From contig NC_073302.1 in NCBI RefSeq assembly GCF_027595985.1, positions 10,356,966 through 10,420,965 on the forward strand: a stretch of 64,000 bases of DNA, written 5' to 3'. The notes beneath the pieces were generated by a model. The model was not told the DNA's origin, ran no database searches, and saw nothing but the letters and a program-made list of their open reading frames with translations. Both the position numbers and the translations under genes were made by a program. Positions 44,009-54,840 of the stretch are shown piece by piece. Source of the stretch: Sorex araneus (taxonomy: Eukaryota > Chordata > Mammalia > Eulipotyphla > Soricidae). How positions within the stretch are numbered: position 1 is the first letter of the stretch; each line of letters begins with the position of its first letter.

Positions 44009-45061
44009 GAAAAAATTAATATGGTAGAATTAGTCATTCCCTAAATTTTCTCCACGATCAGTCTGTGCTATATAAATAAAATAGAACAAAGAATTGATCT
44101 AAATAAAATCCTTTGTCTCTATTATCTCCCTCTTTGCATGAAAACAACTAAATGGAATGAAATAAATGGCATTAAAGAAGAGGCATCAGTGTTGAAAATT
44201 CAGTGGGCCTTCTCTCTGGACCAAACCAGCCACAACTAGGAATCTGACATACTAATACTGCTCTTGATTATCCAAGCTAGTGCTACGTTATGGGGGAGTG
44301 AGAGGGAAATTTATTTCATAACCTCTCCTAACGTGTATTGTTTGAGCAGATATAATAAAGAAGTTTCTTTTACAATGGAGGGCATATTAATGTATCATAA
44401 TAACTGGGTACGGGGGTGAGTTGAACAAAGTGTGTGGATGGAAAACTTGAGAAGGATCATGTGCTTAGAGCCTCTTTCTGAGAAGTCTGAGTGAAGCTCT
44501 GATCTGCCTCGGGCAAGGAGGTGCTTGTTAATACTTGTTAAATATGGAGGGGATATTATTGTGCTGATGATTTGCTGAATATTTGTGTCACATAGTTGTG
44601 TTTTTGTGTGAGTGTAAGTAACTCAGCAGTTAACATATGAGGACTATATTAATCAATTGGCAGCTCCGTTCACTATCAATACTGACTCAACAACAGTGAC
44701 TAAGCTATTGAATGATCTTTTGCTAAAAGATGTGAAGTTTATGATAACAGTAGACGTATATTGTGCACCTATGTTTCTTAGCTTGCTTGATCTAATAAAA
44801 CAGTAGCAAAAGACTTATAATTATAGTAATAAAAGATTTATAATGACAGAGAAAGTATATTTCTCTCAGCCTTCTTAAACAAGGCTGAGGGAAGTTACTT
44901 TACCTATTTAGGGACAGCCAGGAGTGTCTGGCAGAGACCCACAACCAGCCCTGTCAAACATGTGCATTGGCTTCATTGATGTTTGGAAAACATCTCAGCC
45001 ATTCCTGTGTCCAGCAGAAACTTAACAGGCAGTTCCATTGTGGGGACCCTTGATACCTGGA
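44009..45061 (+). other. Region upstream of the OR promoter in arm 2
   Basis: Mirror of 37286-37945 plus 40310-40690. The junction at about 44395 corresponds to the two ends of the arm-1-only 2.36-kb segment; AATATG occurs at both arm-1 ends. Confidence 0.55.
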
Positions 45062-45207
45062 AAACTCTCAGGTGACCTGAGCAGCTCTGCTCAACCACCT
45101 CCCCGAGGTCTAATCGGGCTGAGGCAATTTCTTTAACCAGGATCTTAGGGACTTTGACTTAGTCCTCTATGAGGGTTATAAAATGGTTTCTTTATTGACT
45201 TGTAGGT
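45062..45207 (+). promoter_or_regulatory. Putative OR promoter (for the OR at 47816)
   Basis: CTCTCAGGTGACCTGAGCAG, O/E-like CTCCCCGAGGT at 45099-45109, a CTAATCGG homeodomain-type core immediately after it, the AACCAGGATCTTAGGGAC block, and TATAAA at 45177-45182. It is the mirror copy of 37127-37285. The homeodomain core differs between arms (TAATC here, TAATT in arm 1), so the paralogues might differ in promoter strength; that is inference. Confidence 0.7.
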
Positions 45208-45351
45208 CAAGGACAGACACAGAAAAGTCAGGAGATTATGGGCTCACAGAAGTTTCCATCCCACTATTTTGTCCTCCTAAGTACTGCAGAAGCTGAAGAC
45301 ATACAAACGGGAGGAGAAGGCTCTTTACCTACCAAGAGTGAAGATATCAGA
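45208..45351 (+). other. Predicted non-coding first exon of the OR at 47816
   Basis: Begins about 25 bp after the TATA box. Contains GTCAAGGACAGACACAGAAA and ends at ATCAGA|GTGAGC with donor GT at 45352-45353. The acceptor would be at 47798-47799. Same structure as the predicted first exons at 7511-7680 and 36983-37126. Confidence 0.45.
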
Positions 45352-45539
45352 GTGAGCTTATAATTGTAGGGCAGAAAGTTCTGTCTCTGTGTGCACAGAA
45401 GTATGTGCATGCATCCCATGTGCATATGCTGTGTGATGATTTCTTGCTTGTGTAATATGATAAAATGTATGTTTCCTCAACAGGTGTCTGTATTTATGTG
45501 ATATCTCTGATGATGCATAAGAAAGAATAGACGTAGAGG

Positions 45540-45700
45540 TACTTGAAAGATAGGATGAGATAAGATATTTGTCCTGAAAATACCCTGTTTGATTCCCAGC
45601 ATTGCCTAATGGTTCCCAGGTACCACTGGATGCACCCCGGATGAGAGAGCCAGTAATAAGCTCTTAATTCCATTGAGTGTGGCTCACAAACAAGATTTTT
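45540..45700 (+). mobile_element. SINE type b, mirror of 36640-36800
   Basis: TTTGATTCCCAGCATTGCCT (B-box region), CACTGGATGCACCCCGGATG, GAGCCAGTAATAAGCTCTTA, A/T-rich tail. Confidence 0.7.
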
Positions 45701-47799
45701 TTTTCATTGAACCATCATGAAATAGGTCACTGATGTCCCCATTTCTATCCTGCCACCCACACTCCAATATGCATCTCCGGCAGACCTTTATTCTTTCTAT
45801 CTTTCTTTCATTCTCTCTTTCCTTTTGGATATTATAGTTTGCTATATAGGTATTGAATGGTTAACATGTATATTCCTTTACCTCCATTCAGCAATCAGTT
45901 GTTCCACAGGGATAATTTCCAATTGTCATTGTCCTAGCGGTCCCATCTCTATTCTAACTGTCCTCTCCCTCTGACTTCTGGCAAGTTTCCAACCATAGAC
46001 CAATCTTCCTGAACCTTGTTTCTACTGTACATGAGTCAGAAGGAAGGGACAGACACAAAGTGATTGCAGTCTTTTTGTGATACAAAAAACAACATGAGAC
46101 TAATACTCAAAAACAAGTTTAAGGACACAGAGAGAGAGACTGGGAGGAAAGGCAAAATCTTAACAAATGTTATAAATAAAACTACATGTGGCTCTTTTCT
46201 CATTTTAATCTTTTCTCTATGATGAATGTACAAAACACCAGGAAGCCTTAGGAAGCAAGTGCAGAGCACTCTGAATGTAATTGGGACCCTCATACCAAAT
46301 ATCTAGCCTGCCTTGAACAATCTCTTCCACATTCTCAATTTGCAAACAGGTATCAAAGTTCAGCCATGAGAATACCGAGTCTGAGAGACATAGATTTGCT
46401 CACCAGCAAGGTGGAGAAATTTCCTGAGTTTACCCATGGTCCGCATGGGGGAGTTTCGAAATCCTAACTCAGTGATGTGGTGATGTGTAATCTTTGCTTT
46501 CCTTTATGTCTCTGATGTTATCTCTCCATGTCGTCCAAGATTTCTGCATTTATTAGTTTATTAATGCTGTTTGATTTTTACAGTATTTCTCGATGGCATT
46601 TGTGAGTAAATGGGACCCATCTTTATGTCCACAAACACTCAGGAGTCTGTCAATGATGGTCATGTTACTGCATTGAGGAGGCAGGATAGGGTACATTATT
46701 CCTCTGGGTAAGTATACAAACTTGTTCCCTTGATTCCGGTATCTCAATTGGCAAGAAATGAACTAATCTACAGTTTGGAATGGCAATGTTCGTCTCTTAT
46801 ATACCATTACTATGGTAAAGAAAGGGTATCTCAGTCTCAATCACAATTCTATATTGAGATTTTAAATTGAAAAATGTTCAATATTCAACTGATCTTTCAG
46901 CTCTGTCCCTGGAAAATAATAGGTGTGAAATCTACAAGAGGGTTAATATTCCTTCCTATAACTAAATGTTTTTGTCATAAATATCCAAGGTTCATAAATC
47001 TCCAAATTTTGGGACAATACTTATAGAAGGTTTATGAAATAATCCTGTCTAAACAAGTATCTCACATGGTGAACATGGTCTGTTTCTCTTTTCCTGGTGA
47101 AGGACTATAATAATCAAAAGCTTAATCCTATAAAAATCAACAGTTGTCTATTATATATAGTCTATTAGATTATTGTGATGTCTCCTCACATGATCAGTCA
47201 CTATTCACCTTAGAGAATTTGGAGATATAGAACCAGTGCCACTGAGCAGTTCAGTCTCTAAGAAATATTTGCCATCCTGCTGTTTATCTTAAGTGCAAAG
47301 GAAATCAAAGATTCCCTCCTTCAACTATGTTGAGTAATGTCACCTAGCAGACAGGACATGCTAAAAAATTAGGAATAGGAGAGTCATTGTGTTGTAATTA
47401 AGAGACAGATTCCGGTTACATACACGTTGTCATTCCTTTCACTGCTATGTGTAGGATCGATGCAACTTTGCACACTGAAATATTATGAGTTTGTACACTC
47501 CTTCAGCAATGAGACTTTTATTTCTTGAATACTCTGATGTATAGAACTTTCTGTAGTGCTTTGTACAGAGCATGAATTACGTTGTTATTGAAATCATTCT
47601 TCCAGGTAAAGAAAAATACCTTATAAATTGTGTAGATGTTATGTATTATTAGAACCTGAATGTTACATGGTGATTCATGCATACATACATGTGAGTTGTG
47701 AACAAAGAATAGTTTAAAAATAACAACATTTTCATGTAAAAACTGTGTTACTATAATATGGCTACTCAGGTTCTGAACATTTCCCTCTCTGACTTTCAG
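45701..47799 (+). other. Inferred intron of the OR at 47816, distal part
   Basis: Mirror of 34276-36635. Contains the minus-strand frame 46553-46747 matching 35551-35781. Nothing else recognised. Confidence 0.45.
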
Positions 47800-47815
47800 A
47801 ATAAAGAGGAGCATC

Positions 47816-48763
47816 ATGAAGAGACAGAATGAGACCAGAGTTTCTGAATTCCTCCTCCAGGGTCTCCCTATACCACCAGAACAACAGGGCTGGTTCTTGA
47901 TGCTCTTCCTGGTCATGTACCTGACCACTGTGTTGGGGAACCTGCTTATCATCCTACTCATCAGGATAGACTCTCGCCTCCACACACCCATGTACTTCTT
48001 CCTCAGTGTCTTGGCCTTCAACGATGTGTTTTTATCAACTGTCACGGTTCCCAAAATGTTAGTGGACATGCAGAGCAATCGCAAGTCCATCTGCTATTCG
48101 GGGTGTGTTTCTCAGGTATATTTTTTACTATTTTTTGTTTGTACCGACGATTTCCTTCTTGCAGTGATGGCCTATGACAGGTATGTAGCCATCTGTCACC
48201 CACTCCACTACACCATGATCATGAGGAAAGAACGATGTATCTCATTAGTAGCTTGGTCCTGGCTCTTCAGTTTTTCACATTCACTGATGCACACCCTGCT
48301 CTCGATCCAAGTGTCCTTCTGTGGTGATATCACCATCCCGCACTTCTTCTGTGAACTAACAGCATTGCTGGAGGTAAGCTGCTCAGACACTTCACTTAAT
48401 AATCTGGTCATATTCATTGAGGGAGGAATGATTGCAATTATTCCATTCACTTTTATTATGGGATCATATATCTGCATATGGGCCACTGTTCTGAAAAATC
48501 CTTCTGCTAAGAAATTCTTCAAAGTTCTTTCTACCTGTGGTTCCCATATTCTTGTTGTAACTTTATTCTATGGGACCATTGCAGAAGTGTACTTTTTCTC
48601 CTCACCAGCCATGTCCAGTGCTAAAGAAATAGCAGCTTCTGTGATGTATATGATAGTCACTCCCATGCTGAACCCTTTTATTTACAGCCTGAGAAACAGA
48701 GATATAAAACAAGCACTAAAGTTGTTTGCTAATAAGATATGTTCTTTGCGTCAAACAACTTAG
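47816..48763 (+). CDS. Olfactory receptor, family 1 (OR1J-like), intact, 315 aa, palindrome arm 2
   Basis: Intact OR frame: NET sequon at 5-7, GN at 41-42, LHTPMYFFLS, Cys97, MAYDRYVAIC at 118-127 followed by the common HPLHY (the other two complete genes have QPLHY), Cys169/179/189, KVLSTCGSH at 236-244, PMLNPFIYSLRN at 283-294. A pyrimidine-rich run ending in CAG (AG at 47798-47799) is the likely acceptor 16 nt before the ATG. The conserved promoter and first exon lie at 45062-45351, giving an inferred intron of about 2.45 kb. It is the mirror copy of the OR at 33315-34259. Differences cluster in TM1, TM2-TM3, the TM5 region and the C-terminal tail, while TM6-TM7 is nearly unchanged. Confidence 0.96.
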   Translation: MKRQNETRVSEFLLQGLPIPPEQQGWFLMLFLVMYLTTVLGNLLIILLIRIDSRLHTPMYFFLSVLAFNDVFLSTVTVPKMLVDMQSNRKSICYSGCVSQVYFLLFFVCTDDFLLAVMAYDRYVAICHPLHYTMIMRKERCISLVAWSWLFSFSHSLMHTLLSIQVSFCGDITIPHFFCELTALLEVSCSDTSLNNLVIFIEGGMIAIIPFTFIMGSYICIWATVLKNPSAKKFFKVLSTCGSHILVVTLFYGTIAEVYFFSSPAMSSAKEIAASVMYMIVTPMLNPFIYSLRNRDIKQALKLFANKICSLRQTT

Positions 48764-50011
48764 TCTGAATGATATAAAAATATATACAAATGAATAAGGA
48801 AGCTATTATACAAGAATTGGTGTTCTGAGAGCTCAGATAAACCTGTTTACACACACACACACACACACACACCTCAGAGAGATTGGTATTCCATGTCCCA
48901 CTCTGCTGACATAAGACAGCTTTTATTAACCAGACTGACCAGTAATGAGAATGTTAAAGGAAGAGAGGCTTGCATAAATCCTGTTTTCAATTTTATTTTA
49001 TTCAGACATTCCCATTATAAATTTTTAATGTTTACTTTTCATTTCCTCTTAAGTATGGATTCATACCCTTCCTGACAATCTCTCTATCGCCATCAGATGA
49101 CTTTTTTATCAGTTCATCCCAACCCAAGAATAACTGGATTCCTAGGCTCTCCAGAACTGGAGATGGCCCCTATTATAATTGTACAGTTTTGAATAATTCC
49201 ATTTTTGGAAATTATTTTCAGAACATAATTTTGAAAACTTTATGTCTATAATATAAAGATATACTGCTTCAAAATTAATTTTGAGGTGGTATCAGAAATG
49301 TTTTCTGTCTTGATCGAGGTGACTAATGTATGCGTTACTTGTCTAAATATTGAACATGATATGCTTTTTAGACTTATAAACTTTCTTTATGCTCTGACAC
49401 AACAGTATGAAGGAATTAAAACAACCCATAACTTTTTGATTGAAAGGTTCTTATGAAATATCTACATATATGTAAATTACATAAATAATGGAACTTTTGT
49501 ATTATACAATAGACATATGTAAAGTGTGAGATATAAAAATAATTCACACAAATAAATGTAGACACATATGTGAGTATATTCATGCATAACCATGTAAAGA
49601 TATAAATTACTATCTTTATATCATTTATACATAGATAAAAAATGAGTCCCCTTGTAGTGGTGATCAGATGTTTACATTTCTCCACTAGAGGGTATTTCTC
49701 CACTAGAGAGTAAGTCAAAGACAAGACAAATAGCAAATGATTCCTCTCTTATATGAAGTAAAGTTATACATAATAACAAAATTTTAAAAGTAAGCACTGG
49801 TGACAGATCCTGATAATCTAGCTGTAGAAGTAAATTGAGTTAGAGTGACTCTGGTGAGAATGGGTGAGAAAGGATCTAGAGTCGGTGGTTCAATGACACT
49901 CTGCTTTAGAGTTTGGTGTGGAAACATGTATCCCTGGAACATTACTATTAAGAGTATTATAAATCACAGTACATATTTAAATTTAATTTTTAATAAATTA
50001 TGAAGAAATAT
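48764..50011 (+). other. 3' flank of the OR at 47816
   Basis: Mirror of 29392-29740 and 32410-33314. An (AC)n tract is at 48850-48873, where arm 1 has only a short ACACACA. The 2.67 kb of arm 1 between those two blocks is missing at about 49690. Confidence 0.6.
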
Positions 50012-50696
50012 TTTGTGTGTTTGTTTATTAGTGAGTCACTCTGCGGGTACAATTAGAGTTTCATGCTTATGTTACAGTCATACATTACTCGAGTACCCAT
50101 CCTTTCACCAGTGCCCATTATCCTCCTCCGACGGCCCCAGGGTCCCTCCCACCCCCCATATCCTGTTCCCCCAACCCCACCCCGCCCCTGTGACAGAGAA
50201 TTCCTTTTTGTTCTCTCTCTCCTTTTGGGTGTTATGGTTTGCAATGGAGATATTGGGTGGCTATCGTGTTCAATCTATAGTCTGCTTTCAACCCGTCTCT
50301 CCCATCCCAAGTGGATCCTCCAACCACACTTTAGTTGGTGTTCCCTTTTCTATCTGAGCTGCCCTTTCCCCCAGCAGGTGAGGCTGGCTTCCAAGCCACG
50401 GAGCAAATCTCCTTGTATTTATTGCTACTATTCTTAGGTGTTAGTCTCCCACTCTGTTGTTTTATATTCCGCATATGAGCGCAATTTTTCTATGTCTGTC
50501 TCTTTCTTTCTGACTGATTTCACTTAGCATGATACTTTCCATGTTGATCCACTTATATGCAGAGTTCATGACTTCATCCTTTTTGACAGCTGAATAGTAT
50601 TCCATTGTGCAGATGTGCCAAAGATTTTTTCACCAGTCATCTGTTCTCTGGCATTCGAGTTTCTTCCAGATTGTGGCTATTGTAAACAGTGTCACA
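50012..50696 (-). mobile_element. L1 3' end, arm-2 specific
   Basis: Antisense 3' UTR (CATCCTTTCACCAGTGCCCA, TGGGTGGCTATCGTGTTCAA) and ORF2 end (ATAGTATTCCATTGTGCAGA). AAATAT flanks both sides (50006-50011 and 50697-50702). Arm 1 is uninterrupted at about 29410. Confidence 0.88.
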
Positions 50697-50926
50697 AAAT
50701 ATATATTTTTAAATAGTTCATTCATGTACATACAAATGAACGTTTGAAAGAAAATTTTAGAAAATTATTTACTTGCAACTGTACAGAAAGTATAAAAAGA
50801 AATAATTAAATAATTTAATGTCTATATGGAACAAATTAAATTTTAGACATTTCTTTCAATGAATAAAAATTAAAAGAATGCAGGCATATAATGAAATACA
50901 AGATTTAAGTTTAAAATACTTAGAAG

Positions 50927-51555
50927 GAACGAAAATGGTGGCACCAGCAGCACCCTCCAACCTGGAGATAGGACTTTTTAGTGACGTAGCCTGTAGGTGG
51001 TCCTGGGAGGAGGGGCGTTACCTGCAAGCCTTCTGCCCAGATATGATCCAGAGCTGCGGCTCGAGAAACGGACCCTCTGCTCCTAAAGACTTTGATTGAG
51101 AGGTCTTCTAACCCATTTTAGCACCCAAAGCGGCTTCTCGCAGCTGTGCATCTAGACTGTGAATGAGCTAAAATATCAGAAACCCAAAACCGCGCAGCCG
51201 CGACAGAACTCTGTGAAGACAGAGTCTTCACTCTCAGCAATGAAGAGAAATTATTAAATGATGCCTTTGCAGCAGGCCTGATTGTTGGGAAAAAAATCCA
51301 AACAATAATAGTGAGTTCTCTATTGAAATATTGAATGTACTCAAAGTATATAGAGAATAAAGGGAAGATCATTAGCTACTCAGGTGGAGGGTGGATGGGA
51401 GGGGGGTATATTGAGGTTCTTGGTGGTGGCACATGTGCACTGGTGAAGGATGGGGGTTTAATCAGTATATGACTGAGACTTAAACCTGAAAACTTTATAA
51501 TTTTTTTCACGGTGATTCAATATAATAAAAACTTAAAAAAATAATAAAATAAAAT
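50927..51555 (+). mobile_element. Composite retroelement with L1 3' UTR, arm-2 specific
   Basis: The 5' part (50927-51180: AAATGGTGGCACCAGCAGCA, GTAGGTGGTCCTGGGAGGAG) is not L1. The 3' part is L1 3' UTR (AAACAATAATAGTGAGTTCT, GTGGCACATGTGCACTGGTG) with an AAAAT tail. Exact 14-bp duplication AAAATACTTAGAAG at 50913-50926 and 51556-51569. Arm 1 has the empty site at about 20245. The frame at 50878-51099 begins in flanking DNA and is not a gene. Confidence 0.88.
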
Positions 51556-51742
51556 AAAATACTTAGAAGATATGTGTCAGAGAATCCTTTGGTTCATGAT
51601 AAGTACAGACTTCTAAAGATTTATTGTAAGCTGTGTGCCAGCAATTCTAGTATGGAAAACTTGTAAATCATGGGCCTAAATCATTTTTTAATTATTTCTA
51701 AAATAAGAAAATACATTTTATTTCCTTAAAATAGAATATATT

Positions 51743-52130
51743 TGTGAGGGCCCCGCCCTGTCCAGCAGGTAGGACCCTTTGTGGGGCTGAGGAGGGGACG
51801 CAGCCGAATGAACAGACGCAGAGACAGAAGGAGGAGGAGAAAAGGAGAGAGAGAGCTTTATTCACTGGCAGCTACAGCATTTTATACTTGCCTGCTGGGA
51901 GGCAGGTAGTGGTATGCATGCCCGGACCCAGTACAAACAGTAGTCAATCACAGATTGTGACATGTTCATGTATCATGTCAGGCACGGGTATCGGCTAGTG
52001 GAATGGTAAGGTCAGTAAGGTCAGTAACGGCGACCTTGTTAGAGAAGTTTTAATTAGGCCCCTGTGTAAGAAGTGCCAGGCTCTCTCTTACTTGAAGATA
52101 AGAGCCAGGATTGAAATATGGCTTCCTACA
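51743..52130 (-). mobile_element. Solo LTR of an endogenous retrovirus (6-bp TSD, class II-like), arm-2 specific
   Basis: On the minus strand it starts TGTAGGAAGCC and ends CCCTCACA (TG..CA). It has a TATAAAA box (on + TTTTATA near 51889) and an AATAAAG polyadenylation signal (+ CTTTATT near 51857). The flanks TATATT (51737-51742) and TGTATT (52131-52136) are a 6-bp duplication with one change. Arm 1 shows the single-copy site as TGTATT at about 19867. No internal viral genes are present. The 6-bp duplication suggests a class II (ERVK-type) element. Confidence 0.9.
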
Positions 52131-52644
52131 TGTATTTTCTTATAGAAATACAGAAATCATAATTTATAAAAGGAAGTTTTGAAATTTGGGCTGATAAAAT
52201 CATCATTATTTCATTCTGAGTAACACTGTTAAATAATTAAAGAATAAGTCAAAAAAGGGGTGGGAATGCTTCTAAGTAATATATGAAATCAAGGACATGT
52301 ATCCAAAATATATGAAGAACTCTACAGTGTGGTGTCTTTTAATAGAATTACTGAACTCTCACCTTTAAAACTGTACAAAAAAATTTCAAGAACTCACAAT
52401 AAAAATATGGTTTTAAATAGTCTAAGAGGGGCAAGAGCAAAGGTTCTCAATGCATTTTCTCTCAATGGAATGAACATCTCCGATTGCAGCAACTATATGT
52501 ACCTGGGTTGAGAATTCAACATGAGGAACAACTTGGCGCCAGAACTGCACAGGAGAAAGAGAGCAGCGTGGAACGCCTTCAAGAGCATCAAAGAAGTGTT
52601 TAAGAGGATGAAGAACCTCTGACTCCAGGCACATCTTTTCAATT

Positions 52645-53101
52645 TTTTTAATTTTTAAAAATTTTATTGAATCACCATGAGATAGTTAAAAGCTTTCATG
52701 TTTGGGTTACAATCTCACAATGATCAGACACCCATCCTTCCACCAGTGCACATTCCCCACCACCAATATCCCAGGTATATCCCCCTTTCCCATCCTCCCC
52801 CTGCCTCCATGGCAGACAATATTGCCCATACTCTCTCTCTATTTTGGGGCATTATAGCTTGCAACACAGACACTGAGAGGTCATCATGTTTAGTCCATTA
52901 TCTACTGTCGGCATGCATCTCCCATCCCAATTGGTTCCTCCAGCCATCATTTTCTTAGTGATCCCTTCTCTATTCCATTTTCCTTCTCCCCTCTGCTCAT
53001 GAAGCAGTCTTTCAGCTATGGGGCAATCCCTCTGGATCTTGTATCTACTGTTCTTGGGTGTCAGCCTCATGTGATGTTATTTTATACTCCACAAATGAGT
53101 A
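52645..53101 (-). mobile_element. L1 3' end nested in the RTE
   Basis: Antisense L1 3' UTR (ATTGAATCACCATGAGATAG, CCATCCTTCCACCAGTGCAC, GAGAGGTCATCATGTTTAGT). Exact duplication CAGGCACATCTTTTCAATT at 52626-52644 and 53102-53120. Confidence 0.95.
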
Positions 53102-53310
53102 CAGGCACATCTTTTCAATTCCACCGTTCTTCCTGCACTAACATAGGACTTCAAAGATCTGGGCCCTCCGAAAACAGGATGAGAACACTACTCGGATATC
53201 CCATCCCAGAAAGGAATGGAAAGAGCTATGCTAGGAGTATCACATCTCACTCAAGTGGGAGAAGGGACCTGGACTTCTGACCTCCGTCGATGGTCAAGAA
53301 TCAGGGACGC

Positions 53311-54377
53311 GGCCCTTGGCGCCATCTTGCCACAGCAGGCAGCAGTGAAGAATCTGGATCAGCAGGCACCGCAAGCCAGAGAATGCTCCGGACCCCAGAC
53401 CAGGCCAACAACACTGGGGTGCCAGACAAAGAAGGTGCAGAGTCCCCGCCTTCTCCAGATGGAGCCCCGGCGACACTGAGCTTCTACTAACACGGCTCCA
53501 GTATGTGGGACTGGGATATTTCTCCAAACTGCGCGGCCGCATAAGCAGCCACGCAACCTTTCCTGATATACAAAAATATGCTCAGGAATGGCTCCACCAC
53601 CCCTGAGCGTCCATTATTCCAGAGGCACAGAAACCAATGTCAGAACGCAGCTGCTGCTGGCAGATATACTCCTGGACTCTGAACTAAACTACAGCCCCAT
53701 GCAGCCCCGGGAGGGAAAGGGTTTCCATCCCTCAGCCTTTCCCCCTTCGTGTCAGCATGGCGACCACCACCATTCAGAAACAATTGAACAGAGAAGTAGG
53801 AGCTTGCAGTGATGGGTCACATGGGGAATCTCGCGATGGATGGGGAGGGCAAAACCAGCCTTTCCTCCTGCCCAAATGATACCCTAAGCGGTCGCCCATG
53901 GACAGCTTCTCTGCTCCTGAACAGCCATGACCCCAGAGGCACACAAACCAATCTCGGAATGCAGCGGCTGCTGGCAGAAATACCTCTGGACTTAATAGCA
54001 AAATCCCAAAACTCCTGGGCGGCTGCTTTCGGGACCATGCAACATCATATGCTCTTTGTTATCGACAATAGAAAACATACAATCTAATGATGCCATTCTG
54101 ACAGGTCTGATGTTGGGGGGAAAACTTCAAATAATGATAGTGAGTTTTCTACCTAAAATTAAATGTAATCAAAGTATGGAGAGAGTAAAGTGAAAATCAT
54201 CTGACACAGGCAGAGGGGTAGTGGGAGGGGGATATGCAGGGGTTCTTGGTGGTGGAACATGTGCACTGGTGAAGGGATGGGTGTTTGATCATAGTATGAC
54301 TGAGACTTGATCCTAAAAGCCCTGTAACTGTTCTCACAGTGACTCAATTAAAAAAATAAATAAACTAAAAAAGAAAT
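53311..54377 (+). mobile_element. Composite retroelement with L1 3' UTR and internal duplication, nested in the RTE
   Basis: GC-rich, non-L1 5' part from 53311. A module with AGAGGCACAGAAACCAATGT.., GCTGCTGGCAGATATACTCC, CTGGACT appears at 53620-53680 and again at 53935-53995, about 315 bp apart. It then has L1 3' UTR (54090-54350) and an A-rich tail. TSD ATCAGGGACGC at 53300-53310 and 54378-54388. Short frames on both strands are shadows of GC-rich sequence. Confidence 0.88.
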
Positions 54378-54708
54378 ATCAGGGACGCTATCTCATTTGC
54401 CAAGACATCAAAAATCAGATGGGCCAGACATGTAATGCGATTCAGAGATGACTGCTGGATTAGAGCTGTTACCGACTGGATTCCACGGGACCTCAAAAGA
54501 CCGCGTGGCCACCCAACAGCGTGATGGTCAGCCTTCTTCATCAAAGCCCTAAATGAATTTTTTGAGGCTCTTCCTGTTCCTGGAGCGAGCAGATATCATT
54601 GGGCTACACTAGAACTCGACAGGGACAAATAGAGACGTTACTGGTGCCTGCTCGAGCAAATTGAAGATCAACAGTATGACAAGTGATACAAGTGAAAAGG
54701 GGCAAGAG

Positions 54709-54840
54709 ATATATTACTGAGGGTGGGTGCTTGCTGTGCTTTGGGTTTTCCATGAGTGAACCCTGAGCTCAGAGCTATGAGCAAGCCCTGAGCACCCTGG
54801 GATGTGGCCACCAAATAAGCAAGAATTTTAAATAGGCAAA
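54709..54840 (+). mobile_element. SINE type b, mirror of 19475-19612
   Basis: Decayed: AACCCTGAGCTCAGAGCTAT, AGCCCTGAGCACCCTGGGAT. Confidence 0.7.

Larger units (their letters stand above)
52438..54697 (+). mobile_element. RTE-clade LINE 3' part with two nested insertions, arm-2 specific
   Basis: RTE pieces 52438-52644, 53102-53310 and 54378-54697 join co-linearly (FSLNGMNISDCSNYMYLG, APELHRRKRAAWNAFKSIKE, SFQFHR.. region, then IRWARHVMRF-type sequence). They end with GCTCGAGCAAATTGAAGATC and GATACAAGTGA repeats. TSD AGGGGCAAGAG at 52427-52437 and 54698-54708. Arm 1 lacks it at about 19612. Confidence 0.92.

Noticed and set aside
53588-54038. Several overlapping frames on both strands
   Set aside because: GC-rich composite retroelement; the frames have no domain and the module repeats internally.
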